Of a stretch of DNA of 64,000 nt, positions 34,133-43,354 are shown piece after piece (within the stretch, counting starts at the first letter, position 1; each line of letters starts with the position of its first letter). The stretch comes from an uncultured Bacilli bacterium (GTDB lineage Bacteria > Bacillota_I > Bacilli_A > RF39 > UBA660). The notes beneath the pieces are model-generated. The model did not search any database, was not told where the DNA came from, and worked only from the letters and a program-made list of their open reading frames with translations. Location: positions 4,777 through 68,776 of the forward strand of contig CAKPRZ010000006.1 in NCBI GenBank assembly GCA_934183165.1, given 5' to 3'. The translations under genes were made by a program, and so were the position numbers.

Positions 34133-36673
34133 ATGAAAATGAGTGAAGTAGATAGAACAAAAGTTAGTCCAATGATGTTACAATATCTGAACATTAAAGA
34201 AAAGTATAGTGATACTATAGTTTTTTTTAGGTTAGGTGACTTTTATGAGATGTTCTTTGAAGATGCAATTGTTTGTAGTCGTGAACTCGAATTGGCTCTT
34301 ACAGGAAAAAATGCCGGCTTAGAAGAGAGAGTTCCTATGTGTGGAATTCCATTTCATTCATATGCATCTTATTTGGATAAATTGGTATCGAAAGGATACA
34401 AAGTTGCGATATGCGAACAACTAACTGACCCCAAAACAACTAAAGGTATGGTTGAAAGAGATGTTATTCAGATTGTAACTAAAGGTACAATTATGGATAA
34501 TAGATTACAAGATAAAGATAATAATTATATAGGTAGTATATATGATTTTGAATATTGTTATGGGATAAGTTATGCGGATATAACAACAGGATATTTTTAC
34601 ACATTATTAATAGATCATGATAAGACAAAATTATTATCAGAAATAATTACACGAGGAATAAAAGAGTTAATAGTTAATAGTAATATAGATAGAGAAATAC
34701 TAATTACGTTAAGAGAAAATTATCATGTTTTAGTTACTATAACTGATAATGTTTACAATGGTAATGAATATGAAAATGTTTATAAGGATTTAAATGATGT
34801 AAGGCTTGTAACTACTGTTAAGCATTTACTTGATTATATAGTTTCTGTCAAGAAAGGTGATTTATCTCATCTACAAAAGACTGAAATAATTAATTTAAAT
34901 AATTATTTACTTTTTGATATGCATACTAAAAAGAATTTGGAATTAACAGAAACGATTAGATTAGGGGAGAGAACTTATTCTCTTTTATGGCTTTTAGATA
35001 AAACTAAAACAGCTATGGGTGGAAGATTTTTAAAGCAAAGTATTGAAAACCCTTTAACTGACGTAGTTGAAATAAAAAGAAGATATTCTATTATTGAAAC
35101 ATTACTAACAGAGTTTATATTAAGAGAAGAATTAAAAGAACAATTAGACAAAGTATATGATTTAGAAAGATTGTCATCGAGAGTATGTTATGGAAATTTG
35201 AATGCAAGAGATCTTATTCAATTAAAAACAACATTGTCTGCTTTACCTAGAATCAAGGAAATATTAGAAGAGATAAAATATGGAAAGACGATAGAAATAT
35301 TTGATGAGTTATATAATCTTTTAGAAAAAGCTATTAATGATACCCCACCACTTAGCATAAAAGAAGGTTCAATTATTAAAGAGGGATATAACACTGAATT
35401 AGATGAACTAAGAAATATAAGTAGTGGTTCTAAAGATTTTATATTAAATCTTGAAAAAGAAGAAAAAGAAAAAACAGGAATCAAAAATTTAAAAGTAGGA
35501 TTTAATAAAGTTTTTGGATATTATATTGAAGTAAGCAAATCAAATATTCCACTTATAAAAGATGAGTTTAATTATGAAAGAAAACAAACTCTAGCTAACT
35601 GTGAAAGATTTATTACCCCTCTTTTAAAAGAAAAAGAAAATATTATATTAGGTGCTGAAGAAAAAATAATTAATTTAGAATATAAATTATTTATGGAAGT
35701 AAGAGACATAGTTAAAGAATATGTTCCAAGACTTCAAGTTGTATCTAAAATTCTAGCAGAAGTTGATATGATGTGTTCTCTTGCTACAGTAGCAGAAGAA
35801 AATAATTATGTTAAACCAAAAATTAATTTTGATAAGTCTATAGAAATAAAAGAAGGAAGACATCCTGTTGTAGAAAAAGTTAGTAAAAAAGATTATGTAC
35901 CAAATGATGTAATAATGAAAAATGGAGTTGATATTTTACTTATAACTGGTCCTAATATGGCTGGTAAATCAACTTATATGAGGCAATTAGCAATTATTGT
36001 TATTATGGCTCAGATGGGATCTTTTGTTCCTGCTAAAAGTTGTTCAATTCCGATATTTGATCATATCTTTACCAGAATTGGAGCAAGTGATGATTTAGTT
36101 AGTGGAGATTCTACTTTTATGGTAGAAATGAAAGAAGCCAATACGGCAATTACCGAAGCTACAGAATCTAGTCTTATTTTATTTGATGAATTAGGTCGTG
36201 GTACTGCTACATATGATGGAATGAGTTTGGCTCAAGCAATATTAGAATATATTCATGATAAGATTAAAGCCAAAACATTATTTTCAACACATTATCATGA
36301 ACTTACCGCACTATCTGGAGATTTAAAAAATTTAAGAAATGTTCATGTTAGTGCTATAGAAGAGGATGGTAAAATAACTTTCTTACATAAAATAAAAATG
36401 GGGGCAGTAGATAAAAGTTATGGTATTCATGTTGCCTCTTTAGCACAACTGCCAAAATCTTTGATTGATAGAGCTAATGAGATATTGAGTGTATATGAAA
36501 ACAAAAATAATAAAAAACAACCATTTACACAGACTTCACTTTTCTTACAACCAGAGGAAGAGGAAAAAGAAAATAAAATAGAAGAAGAAATAAAAAAATT
36601 AAATCCATTAGAGATAACACCTATTGAAGCTTTGAATATTTTATATGAATTAAAAAAAGAAGTTAGTAAATAA
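34133..36673 (+). CDS. mutS: DNA mismatch repair protein MutS
   Basis: 846 residues. Mismatch-reading motif FYEMF in RLGDFYEMFFEDA, VPMCGIPFHS, connector and lever regions, and the ABC ATPase with Walker A TGPNMAGKSTYMRQ, Walker B LILFDELGRGTATYDG and the FSTHYHEL loop. The C-terminus ends with NPLEITPIEALNILYELK, the beta-clamp/tetramer region of full-length MutS1. AGGTGA precedes the ATG. mutL is not in the window; two small membrane proteins follow in the same direction. Confidence 0.97.
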   Translation: MKMSEVDRTKVSPMMLQYLNIKEKYSDTIVFFRLGDFYEMFFEDAIVCSRELELALTGKNAGLEERVPMCGIPFHSYASYLDKLVSKGYKVAICEQLTDPKTTKGMVERDVIQIVTKGTIMDNRLQDKDNNYIGSIYDFEYCYGISYADITTGYFYTLLIDHDKTKLLSEIITRGIKELIVNSNIDREILITLRENYHVLVTITDNVYNGNEYENVYKDLNDVRLVTTVKHLLDYIVSVKKGDLSHLQKTEIINLNNYLLFDMHTKKNLELTETIRLGERTYSLLWLLDKTKTAMGGRFLKQSIENPLTDVVEIKRRYSIIETLLTEFILREELKEQLDKVYDLERLSSRVCYGNLNARDLIQLKTTLSALPRIKEILEEIKYGKTIEIFDELYNLLEKAINDTPPLSIKEGSIIKEGYNTELDELRNISSGSKDFILNLEKEEKEKTGIKNLKVGFNKVFGYYIEVSKSNIPLIKDEFNYERKQTLANCERFITPLLKEKENIILGAEEKIINLEYKLFMEVRDIVKEYVPRLQVVSKILAEVDMMCSLATVAEENNYVKPKINFDKSIEIKEGRHPVVEKVSKKDYVPNDVIMKNGVDILLITGPNMAGKSTYMRQLAIIVIMAQMGSFVPAKSCSIPIFDHIFTRIGASDDLVSGDSTFMVEMKEANTAITEATESSLILFDELGRGTATYDGMSLAQAILEYIHDKIKAKTLFSTHYHELTALSGDLKNLRNVHVSAIEEDGKITFLHKIKMGAVDKSYGIHVASLAQLPKSLIDRANEILSVYENKNNKKQPFTQTSLFLQPEEEEKENKIEEEIKKLNPLEITPIEALNILYELKKEVSK

Positions 36674-36689
36674 CGATAGAGGATAAATT

Positions 36690-36995
36690 ATGAATAATAG
36701 TGAAATAGAAAAAATAAGAAATCTTAATATAAGAAAAGCCAATATGGATATCTTGAAATCAGCAACATTAGGTATTACTGTAACAACTCTTACAGCAGTA
36801 TATTTTGCTCTTTCAATAGAATTAAAAGATGATATATGGATTTTGCCAATAATGGGCTTTTGTACAACTTGCAGTGATATTACTTTTTTAAAAGTTATTA
36901 AAGAATCATTAAAGCTAAAAGAAAAGTTAAAAAAAGCTACTCCAGAGGATATTAGTACTGGTAAAGTTAAACATAAAAATCTTTTTTTGAAATAG
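36690..36995 (+). CDS. Small two-helix membrane protein A
   Basis: 101 residues with a basic N-terminus (EKIRNLNIRKANM), two hydrophobic helices (about 24-46 and 50-68) and a Lys-rich C-terminal tail. The next gene has the same layout and a similar start (NLKIREYK), so the two look like diverged tandem paralogs. AGAGGATAA precedes the start, 16 bases after mutS. Function unknown. Confidence 0.55.
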   Translation: MNNSEIEKIRNLNIRKANMDILKSATLGITVTTLTAVYFALSIELKDDIWILPIMGFCTTCSDITFLKVIKESLKLKEKLKKATPEDISTGKVKHKNLFLK

Positions 36996-37002
36996 GAGGA
37001 TT

Positions 37003-37245
37003 ATGAAAAATAATAAAATTAAAAATTTGAAAATAAGAGAATATAAAACGAATATTGTATTAACTTCATTATTTAATTTGAGTATTGTTACACCAACTGT
37101 AATAACTTGGAGCAACATTAATATAGATAATGGAAAATTATTACCAACTGCAGTACTTTTTACAGCTGAATCAATAGTTGGATTATTATCATCGAAATAT
37201 ATAATAGAAAATAATGTTGAAAAAATCAAAAAATTAAAAAAGTAA
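37003..37245 (+). CDS. Small two-helix membrane protein B
   Basis: 80 residues: basic N-terminus with IKNLKIREYK, helices at about 20-37 and 47-66, Lys-rich tail. Topology and N-terminal motif match the upstream gene. TAGGAGG is placed 6 bases before the ATG and 7 bases separate the two genes. No known family. Confidence 0.55.
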   Translation: MKNNKIKNLKIREYKTNIVLTSLFNLSIVTPTVITWSNINIDNGKLLPTAVLFTAESIVGLLSSKYIIENNVEKIKKLKK

Positions 37246-37325
37246 AATTTTAATGATATGAACTTGGTGATTATGCCTAAGAAGGGTAGTTTATATGAAT
37301 TTTTTAATTCTTTTTGTTTATAATA

Positions 37326-37354
37326 TTGAGCTTTTTCTAATAAATTAGTATAAT
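37326..37354 (+). promoter_or_regulatory. Promoter of cvpA-trxA
   Basis: TTGAGC, 17-base spacer, TATAAT; a second TATAAT lies at 37360-37365. Confidence 0.6.
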
Positions 37355-37387
37355 TATCTTATAATATTAGTAGTAAGGAGTGTAGTT

Positions 37388-38071
37388 ATGAATGTTATTG
37401 ATGTTGCTGTTGTTTTAATGATTTTATGTGCAGGCGTTGTTGGATTAAAAAGAGGAGTATTTAAAGAAATTGTTATGACTGTTGGCTTACTATTGGTATA
37501 TGTCTTAGCTTTTAAATTAAAAGATCCCATTGCCAACTGGTTGAGTCTAAATTTGCCTTTCTTTAAGTTTTGGGGTGTGTTTGCTGGAGCTACTTCTTTA
37601 AATATTTTACTATATCAAGCACTAGCTTTTATTATAGTGTTTTCTTTATTGATGGTAGTGTTTAATATTATATTAAATATTACTGGTGTTTTTGAGAAAG
37701 TATTGAAGTTTACTGTAATACTTGGAATTCCATCTAAGATATTGGGTTTTATTGTAGGATTAATAGAAGGATATATTGTTATGTTCATGGTTTTATTTAT
37801 ACTTAATCTACCTTTTCTTAGAATTGATGTTGTAGAACAATCTAAGTTTAGAGAACCAATATTGTCATCATCACCAGTTTTATCAAATGTAGCAGAATCA
37901 ACTAATGATGCTATAACAGATATCTATAAACTTGAAAAACAATTCTCTGATACTAAAGATGTTACATATTTCAATAATGAAACAATTAGAATTTTATTAA
38001 AATATAATGTTGTAAGTAATGACTATATTAACAAATTAAAAAATGCTGGGAAAATAAATATTAATATATAA
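37388..38071 (+). CDS. CvpA-family membrane protein
   Basis: 227 residues. Four helices occupy the first 155 residues, and the opening MNVIDVAVVLMILCAGVVGLKRG followed by KEIV is the CvpA/colicin V production signature. In Firmicutes CvpA-like proteins often sit near mutS2 or trxA; here trxA follows by 10 bases. The C-terminal 70 residues are soluble. Molecular role unclear across the family. Confidence 0.8.
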   Translation: MNVIDVAVVLMILCAGVVGLKRGVFKEIVMTVGLLLVYVLAFKLKDPIANWLSLNLPFFKFWGVFAGATSLNILLYQALAFIIVFSLLMVVFNIILNITGVFEKVLKFTVILGIPSKILGFIVGLIEGYIVMFMVLFILNLPFLRIDVVEQSKFREPILSSSPVLSNVAESTNDAITDIYKLEKQFSDTKDVTYFNNETIRILLKYNVVSNDYINKLKNAGKININI

Positions 38072-38081
38072 GGAGAAGAAA

Positions 38082-38381
38082 ATGATTAAATTAGAAAAAG
38101 AAAACTTTGATGAAATTATTAGTGAAGAAAAAGTCTTAGTAGATTTTTATGCTGATTGGTGTGGACCTTGCCGTATGTTGCTTCCAGTTTTAGAAGAAGT
38201 GTCAAGTGAAGGTGTTATAAAAATTGTTAAAGTTAATGTTGATGAGCATGAGGATATAGCAAGAAAATATGGAGTTATGACTATTCCTACACTTATACTT
38301 TTTGGTAATAAGGAAGAGTTGAAGAGAAATGTTGGATACTTAAATCATGACGAAGTTATAAGTTTTATTGAAAATAATTAA
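38082..38381 (+). CDS. trxA: Thioredoxin
   Basis: 99 residues, single thioredoxin fold with the redox motif WCGPC (26-30) in FYADWCGPCRMLLPVL and the cis-proline region YGVMTIPTLILF. Cytosolic general disulfide reductase. AAGGAGAAG precedes the ATG, co-transcribed with the cvpA-like gene. Confidence 0.95.
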   Translation: MIKLEKENFDEIISEEKVLVDFYADWCGPCRMLLPVLEEVSSEGVIKIVKVNVDEHEDIARKYGVMTIPTLILFGNKEELKRNVGYLNHDEVISFIENN

Positions 38382-38400
38382 AAGTGTTAACAAAAAATAC

Positions 38401-38429
38401 TTGACAGATAATTGCACGTATATTATAAT
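38401..38429 (+). promoter_or_regulatory. Consensus promoter of rpsP-khpA
   Basis: TTGACA, 17-base spacer, TATAAT: a perfect vegetative promoter, the strongest in the window, as expected for a ribosomal protein gene. Confidence 0.9.
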
Positions 38430-38455
38430 TTTCTTAGTGAATGGAGGTATTATAT

Positions 38456-38728
38456 ATGTCAGTTAAGTTAAGATTAACAAGAATGGGTGCTAAAAAGAAA
38501 CCTGTTTATAGAATAGTTGCAAGTGATTCTAGAAGTCCTAGAGATGGTAAGTATAACGAATTAGTTGGTACTTATAATCCTAATATGAATCCTGCAGAAA
38601 TTAAGATTAATAAAGAAGTAGCTTTAAAATGGCTTAATAATGGTGCTATTCCTACTGATACAGTAAGAAGTTTATTTAGTAAAACTGGTATCATGAAAGA
38701 ATTTGCTGAATCTAAAAAAGGAAAGTAA
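38456..38728 (+). CDS. rpsP: 30S ribosomal protein S16
   Basis: 90 residues from the ATG at 38456, with SVKLRLTRMGAKKKPVYRIV and DSRSPRDGKYNELVGTYNP typical of bS16. The upstream in-frame ATG at 38441 is the GGAGG region itself and is not used. khpA follows 3 bases later, the usual order in Firmicutes; rimM and trmD, which often come next, are absent here. Confidence 0.97.
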   Translation: MSVKLRLTRMGAKKKPVYRIVASDSRSPRDGKYNELVGTYNPNMNPAEIKINKEVALKWLNNGAIPTDTVRSLFSKTGIMKEFAESKKGK

Positions 38729-38731
38729 TTT

Positions 38732-38980
38732 ATGGATTTAGTATTATTAACTGAAGAACTAGTTAAAGCACTTGCAGTTTCTAAAGATGAAGTTAGTGTT
38801 AAAGAATTTCCTACTGAAGAAGAAAATACTATTTTAATACAAGTTATGGTAAGTAGTGATGATATTGGAAGAGTAATCGGAAAAGCAGGAAGAAACGCTA
38901 ATGCTGTTCGTACTTTAGTACAAGCTAGTAGTTACTTAAAAGATAATAAAAAAGTAAAAATTAATATTGATAGTTTTTAG
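38732..38980 (+). CDS. khpA: KH-domain RNA-binding protein KhpA
   Basis: 82 residues forming a single KH domain with GRVIGKAGRNANAVRTLV (GxxG loop). Family members pair with KhpB/Jag and bind RNA, influencing cell division and elongation in Gram-positives. It is translated with rpsP, and a terminator follows the stop directly. Confidence 0.93.
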   Translation: MDLVLLTEELVKALAVSKDEVSVKEFPTEEENTILIQVMVSSDDIGRVIGKAGRNANAVRTLVQASSYLKDNKKVKINIDSF

Positions 38981-39003
38981 AGAACAGTAATGTTCTTTTT
39001 TTA
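38981..39003 (+). terminator. Terminator of rpsP-khpA
   Basis: AGAACA, loop GTAA, TGTTCT, T run. Confidence 0.85.
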
Positions 39004-39016
39004 TTGAATCTTTACC

Positions 39017-39045
39017 TTGTAGTTATAAAAAAAATATATTATAAT
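39017..39045 (+). promoter_or_regulatory. Promoter of uppS-cdsA-rseP
   Basis: TTGTAG, 17-base spacer, TATAAT. Confidence 0.65.
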
Positions 39046-39064
39046 AAAAAAGTAGGGTGATGAT

Positions 39065-39790
39065 ATGAATGAAAAAATTGTCCCTAAGCATGTTGCTATT
39101 ATAATGGATGGTAATGGTAGATGGGCAAAATTAAGAGGAAAAAAAAGAAGTGAAGGTCACCTTGAAGGAAGTAAAAATCTTGAAAAGTTGGCACTACATA
39201 TTTTAAAAAGAGGTATAAAGATTTTGAGTGTTTTTGCTTTTTCGACTGAAAATTTTAAAAGAAGTAAAGAAGAAGTTGATTATTTAATGAACTTATTAAT
39301 CAAATTCTTTAAGAAAAAAGTAAAAAAGTTTAACGACAATAATATTAGAGTCATGATATCGGGAAGAAGAGAAAATTTAAGATCAGATGTATTGGAAGCA
39401 ATAGATTCAATTCAAAATTCAACAAAAAATAATAATGGTGGTATTCTTAACATATGTTTAAACTATGGAGGCGTAGAAGAGATAATTGATGCCAGTAAGA
39501 AAATTGCTATTGATTATAATAAAAACAATTTATCTTTAGATAAATTAGATAAGAATGTATTTCAAAAATATTTATACAACGATTTAGAACCAATTGACTT
39601 TATGATTAGAACTAGTGGAGAACTTAGGATTAGTAATTTTATGCTTTTTAGTTTAGCATATAGTGAATTATACTTTACTGATACTTATTTTCCTGATTTT
39701 GATGAGAAAGAATTTGACGTAGCACTTAGTGAATATCAAAAAAGAAATAGAAGATTTGGAGGGATAGAAAATGAGACAAAGAATAATTAG
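39065..39790 (+). CDS. uppS: Isoprenyl transferase (undecaprenyl diphosphate synthase)
   Basis: cis-Prenyltransferase, 241 residues, making the lipid carrier for wall synthesis. Substrate loop HVAIIMDGNGRWA (Asp15), FAFSTENFKR, and the C-terminal IRTSGELRISNF plus AYSELYFTD. GGGTGAT is the ribosome-binding site. The stop overlaps cdsA by 20 bases. uppS-cdsA-rseP is the classical Gram-positive order (dxr, often between them, is missing). Confidence 0.95.
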   Translation: MNEKIVPKHVAIIMDGNGRWAKLRGKKRSEGHLEGSKNLEKLALHILKRGIKILSVFAFSTENFKRSKEEVDYLMNLLIKFFKKKVKKFNDNNIRVMISGRRENLRSDVLEAIDSIQNSTKNNNGGILNICLNYGGVEEIIDASKKIAIDYNKNNLSLDKLDKNVFQKYLYNDLEPIDFMIRTSGELRISNFMLFSLAYSELYFTDTYFPDFDEKEFDVALSEYQKRNRRFGGIENETKNN

Positions 39791-40583
39791 TGCAGTTGTA
39801 TTATTATTAATATTTGTACCCGTGTTAATAATAGGAAAAATTCCATATGCAGTTTTGATGACAATACTAGCATGGATGGGGTTATATGAGATATTAAATG
39901 CTCGTAAAAAGAAAAAAGAATTTCCAACTATGATGAAATTACTAGCATATTTGTTGGTTATGTTCTTTGTAATAGCAAATTATAAGGAAGTAGTAACTAA
40001 GAGTGATCTTATGTTTTATATGGATTATAGAGTAATTGCTTTATTAATATTTACTTATGTAATTCCAATTATATTTATAAAAGATAATAAGAAATATAAC
40101 TTAAATGATGCATTATTCTTAATCGGTTCAACACTTTTTATAGGATTAAGTTTCAATTTATTAATTGCAATTAGAAATTACAGTTTGAATTATATAATTT
40201 ATATTTTCCTTATTGCTACTATGACTGATACTTTTGCTTTATTAACAGGTAGAAGAATTGGTAAGAATAAGTTAGCAGCAGATATTTCACCAAATAAAAC
40301 AATTGAAGGTGCAATTGGTGGAAGTGTTATGGGAACATTTATTGCTAGTGTGTTCTTTCTAGAAGTTGTAAATCCATCTGCTAATGTAGCAGCAGTAGTT
40401 ATAATGACATTAATATTAACTATAATTGGTCAAATAGGAGATTTGGTATTTTCTGCAATCAAAAGATATTACAATACAAAAGATTTTTCTAATTTAATTC
40501 CAGGGCATGGTGGTATATTAGATAGGTTAGATAGTATAATATTTATAGTACTAGCTTTCTTAATCTTTTTAAGCATTTTTTAG
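39771..40583 (+). CDS. cdsA: Phosphatidate cytidylyltransferase
   Basis: 270 residues, about seven to eight membrane helices. The CdsA signature is at the C-terminus: SAIKRYYNTKDFSNLIPGHGG, then ILDRLDS; GRRIGKNKLAADISPNKTIEG precedes it. It makes CDP-diacylglycerol for phospholipid synthesis. ATG 39771 lies inside uppS, translationally coupled. Confidence 0.95.
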   Translation: MRQRIISAVVLLLIFVPVLIIGKIPYAVLMTILAWMGLYEILNARKKKKEFPTMMKLLAYLLVMFFVIANYKEVVTKSDLMFYMDYRVIALLIFTYVIPIIFIKDNKKYNLNDALFLIGSTLFIGLSFNLLIAIRNYSLNYIIYIFLIATMTDTFALLTGRRIGKNKLAADISPNKTIEGAIGGSVMGTFIASVFFLEVVNPSANVAAVVIMTLILTIIGQIGDLVFSAIKRYYNTKDFSNLIPGHGGILDRLDSIIFIVLAFLIFLSIF

Positions 40584-40593
40584 GAGATGAAAT

Positions 40594-41637
40594 ATGTTAA
40601 CATTAATTTACTTTATTATAATTTTAGGAATAATAGTATTAGTTCATGAATTTGGACATTTTATATTTGCTAAGATGTTTGGTGTTTATGTATATGAATT
40701 TTCAATAGGAATGGGGCCAAAATTATTTGGTAAAAAAGATAAAAAAAATGAAACAGAATACTGCTTAAGAGCAATTCCAATTGGTGGATTTGTTCAACTT
40801 GCTGGTGAAGAAGTTGATGATGATACTGATATACCTAAAAACAGAAAAATTTATGAAAAAAAAGTATGGCAAAGATTTTTAATTATGTTTTTTGGAGCTG
40901 GTAACAACTTTATTTTGGCTTTACTTTTACTTTTTGTCTATGCACTTATTTGGCAAGCTCCAATCTTAGATCCAGTTATTACAGAAGTAACAGATAATTA
41001 TCCAATGGCGACAGCCGGTATTACTCCAGGAGATAAGATAGTTGCTATTAACCAACATAAAACATCAACAATTGATGATGTACAAGTTTATTTGACATTA
41101 TATGCTGATGGTAAAGAAGTAGAATTTAAAGTTCAAAAAGAAGATGGGGCAACTACAAATTATAAAGTAAAACCGCTTAAAGAAAAAGTTGATGGAAATG
41201 ATACTTATCGCTTTGGAATGACTTTTAATGAAGGTACTGAAAAAGGCTTTGTTCCAGCGTTAAAATACTCATTTGTTAAATTTGGTGCCTTGATGAAGCA
41301 AATGGTAATTGTTATAAAATCGTTATTTACTGGTGCCATTAGTCTTAAAAGTTTAAGTGGACCAGTTGGAATATATTCAATAGTAGGTCAAGCTAAATCA
41401 TCTGGAATAGGTAATATGATTCAACTATTAGTTTTATTATCAGTTAATGTTGGATTCATTAATTTAATTCCATTACCAGCTTTTGATGGAGGAAGAATAC
41501 TATTCCTTATTATAGAAAAAATAAAAGGATCTCCAGTATCAACAAAAGTAGAAAATACAATTCATAGTATTGGTTTTATTCTACTTATGTTATTACTTTT
41601 ATACGTAACATTTAATGATGTTTTGAGATTGTTCTAA
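40594..41637 (+). CDS. rseP: Site-2 intramembrane zinc metalloprotease RseP/RasP
   Basis: 347 residues. Zinc motif HEFGH (18-22) in the first helix, one PDZ domain (about 130-205, GITPGDKIVAINQHK), and the second active-site motif LIPLPAFDGGRI near residue 295, followed by the last helices. In Firmicutes this protease trims anti-sigma factors, signal peptides and division proteins. AGGAGAT precedes the ATG, 10 bases after cdsA. Confidence 0.95.
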   Translation: MLTLIYFIIILGIIVLVHEFGHFIFAKMFGVYVYEFSIGMGPKLFGKKDKKNETEYCLRAIPIGGFVQLAGEEVDDDTDIPKNRKIYEKKVWQRFLIMFFGAGNNFILALLLLFVYALIWQAPILDPVITEVTDNYPMATAGITPGDKIVAINQHKTSTIDDVQVYLTLYADGKEVEFKVQKEDGATTNYKVKPLKEKVDGNDTYRFGMTFNEGTEKGFVPALKYSFVKFGALMKQMVIVIKSLFTGAISLKSLSGPVGIYSIVGQAKSSGIGNMIQLLVLLSVNVGFINLIPLPAFDGGRILFLIIEKIKGSPVSTKVENTIHSIGFILLMLLLLYVTFNDVLRLF

Positions 41638-41665
41638 AGAAATCGATTGATTTCTTTTCTTTTTG
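41637..41665 (+). terminator. Terminator of uppS-cdsA-rseP
   Basis: AAGAAATC, loop GATT, GATTTCTT, T-rich tail. Confidence 0.8.
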
Positions 41666-41699
41666 TTATAAAAATGATACTATTGAAATGGTGATTTAT

Positions 41700-42554
41700 A
41701 TGGATGGATTATTGTTAGTTAATAAAGAGGAAAATTATACTTCTAGAGATGTTGTTAACGTAATTAGTAAAATTTTCAATACATCAAAAGTAGGCCATGC
41801 AGGAACTCTTGATCCTATTGCTGAAGGAGTTTTAGTTATTGCTGTTGGTAAGGGATTAAAACTAATTGACTTTCTAAGCTGTTATAAAAAAGAATATATA
41901 GCTACTGTAAGTATGGGGTTTCTAACTGATACCTTAGATGTTACAGGTAATAAAATAATGGAATTTAGTGATTTTTCAATAGATAAAGATACTTTGAGTG
42001 ATAAATTAAAAGAGTTTGTTGGAAAAAGTATTCAAACTGTGCCATTATATTCAGCAGTAAAAGTAAATGGAAAGAGACTTTATGAATATGCTAGAAAAGG
42101 AGAAAATATTGAACTTCCAAAGCGTGAAATAGAAATATATGACATTGAATTATTAGATTTTAATGATAAAGAATTTAAATTTAGAGTTGAAGTGAGTAAA
42201 GGTACTTACATTAGAAGTTTAATTAAAGATATTGGTGACAAGCTTAAAATACCTTGTACTATGAAAAATTTAGTAAGAACTAAACAAGAAAGTTTTAAAA
42301 TAGAAGACAGTTATACGTTAAATGAGATAAAAAATGGAAATTATAAAATTATTCCATTGATAGATTGTATCGATAATTTTTTTAAAGTTGAAGTTGACGA
42401 TTATATAGCTAAAAAAATAAGTAATGGTCGTATACTTGAAAATCGTTATAAAGAAGATAAAATTGCTTTTATTAATAATGATCAGTTATTAGCACTTTAT
42501 AAACCATATGAAAAAGATCAAACATTAATAAAGCCGATAAAAGTGTTTAAATAG
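41700..42554 (+). CDS. truB: tRNA pseudouridine(55) synthase TruB
   Basis: 284 residues from ATG 41700 (GGTGAT upstream; the in-frame ATG at 41688 overlaps that site). Catalytic motif KVGHAGTLDPIAEGVL with Asp38, then KEYIATVSMG, VPLYSAVKVNGKRLYEYARKG and VSKGTYIRSLIKDIG. It modifies U55 in the T loop of tRNAs. ribF, a frequent partner, is not adjacent. Confidence 0.95.
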   Translation: MDGLLLVNKEENYTSRDVVNVISKIFNTSKVGHAGTLDPIAEGVLVIAVGKGLKLIDFLSCYKKEYIATVSMGFLTDTLDVTGNKIMEFSDFSIDKDTLSDKLKEFVGKSIQTVPLYSAVKVNGKRLYEYARKGENIELPKREIEIYDIELLDFNDKEFKFRVEVSKGTYIRSLIKDIGDKLKIPCTMKNLVRTKQESFKIEDSYTLNEIKNGNYKIIPLIDCIDNFFKVEVDDYIAKKISNGRILENRYKEDKIAFINNDQLLALYKPYEKDQTLIKPIKVFK

Positions 42555-42590
42555 TATCTATAACTTTAAATTATAGATGCTATTTAATTT
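42551..42590 (+). terminator. Terminator of truB
   Basis: ATAGTATCTATAA pairs with TTATAGATGCTAT (13 bp, one G-T) around loop CTTTAAA; TTAATTT follows. Confidence 0.75.
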
Positions 42591-42652
42591 GAGATATTCA
42601 TTGTATTTTATTTCTGCATATATTAATATATAGGGTATGTGGAGGAATTACT

Positions 42653-43180
42653 ATGGAAATTGAAAAGATGATTAGTGAAGAGGAAATATTAGAAAGAATA
42701 AAAGAATTAGCAACTATAATTAATAATGATTATCAAAATGAAGAATTAATTGTAGCGTGTATATTAAAGGGTTCTACTTTGTTTACATGTGATTTGATTA
42801 AAAGACTTAATATGCCAGTTATTTTAGATTTTATGAGAACAAGCAGTTATGGTGATAGTACTATATCATGTGGAACTGTAGATATAACAAAAGATTTGGA
42901 TAGTGATATTACGGGTAAGAATGTTTTAATAGTAGAGGATATAATAGATACGGGAAGAACTTTAGCAGAAGTGGTTAAAAATTTAAAATCAAGGAATCCT
43001 AAATCGTTAGCTATTTGTACATTATTAGATAAACCAGAAAGAAGAGAAGTTGATGTAAATGTTGATTATGTGGGATTTAAAATAGATGATTATTTTGCAA
43101 TAGGATATGGTCTTGATTATATGCAACAATATAGAAATTTACCTTATGTAGGTAAGGTAAAAAAGCTAGGATCTAAATAG
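42653..43180 (+). CDS. hpt: Hypoxanthine(-guanine) phosphoribosyltransferase
   Basis: 175 residues. PRPP-binding motif VLIVEDIIDTGRTL, flexible-loop LDFMRTSSYGDST, ACILKGSTLFTCDLIKRL and base-contacting VDYVGFKIDDYFAIGYGLDY. It salvages hypoxanthine and guanine to IMP and GMP. GGAGG precedes the ATG; own terminators on both sides, so monocistronic. Confidence 0.94.
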   Translation: MEIEKMISEEEILERIKELATIINNDYQNEELIVACILKGSTLFTCDLIKRLNMPVILDFMRTSSYGDSTISCGTVDITKDLDSDITGKNVLIVEDIIDTGRTLAEVVKNLKSRNPKSLAICTLLDKPERREVDVNVDYVGFKIDDYFAIGYGLDYMQQYRNLPYVGKVKKLGSK

Positions 43181-43186
43181 TTTTAC

Positions 43187-43216
43187 AAAGGTCAAATAGA
43201 TGATATTTGACCTTTT
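43187..43216 (+). terminator. Terminator of hpt
   Basis: AAAGGTCAAAT pairs with ATTTGACCTTT (11 bp); T-rich tail. Confidence 0.85.
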
Positions 43217-43313
43217 ATGTTTAATGAATTGTTTTATAAGTAAAAATTATACTAAATATGTGTAAAAGCTATAAAAAAATTTATAAAAAGCCTTTAATTA
43301 CAAGCTGTAATTA

Positions 43314-43322
43314 TGTTATAAT
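43314..43322 (+). promoter_or_regulatory. Extended -10 promoter of ppdK
   Basis: TGTTATAAT. An inverted repeat ATTACA AGC TGTAAT lies just upstream (43298-43312) and could be an operator. Confidence 0.55.
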
Positions 43323-43354
43323 AAATATCGTCAAGGAAGGAGCAAGATATAGAC

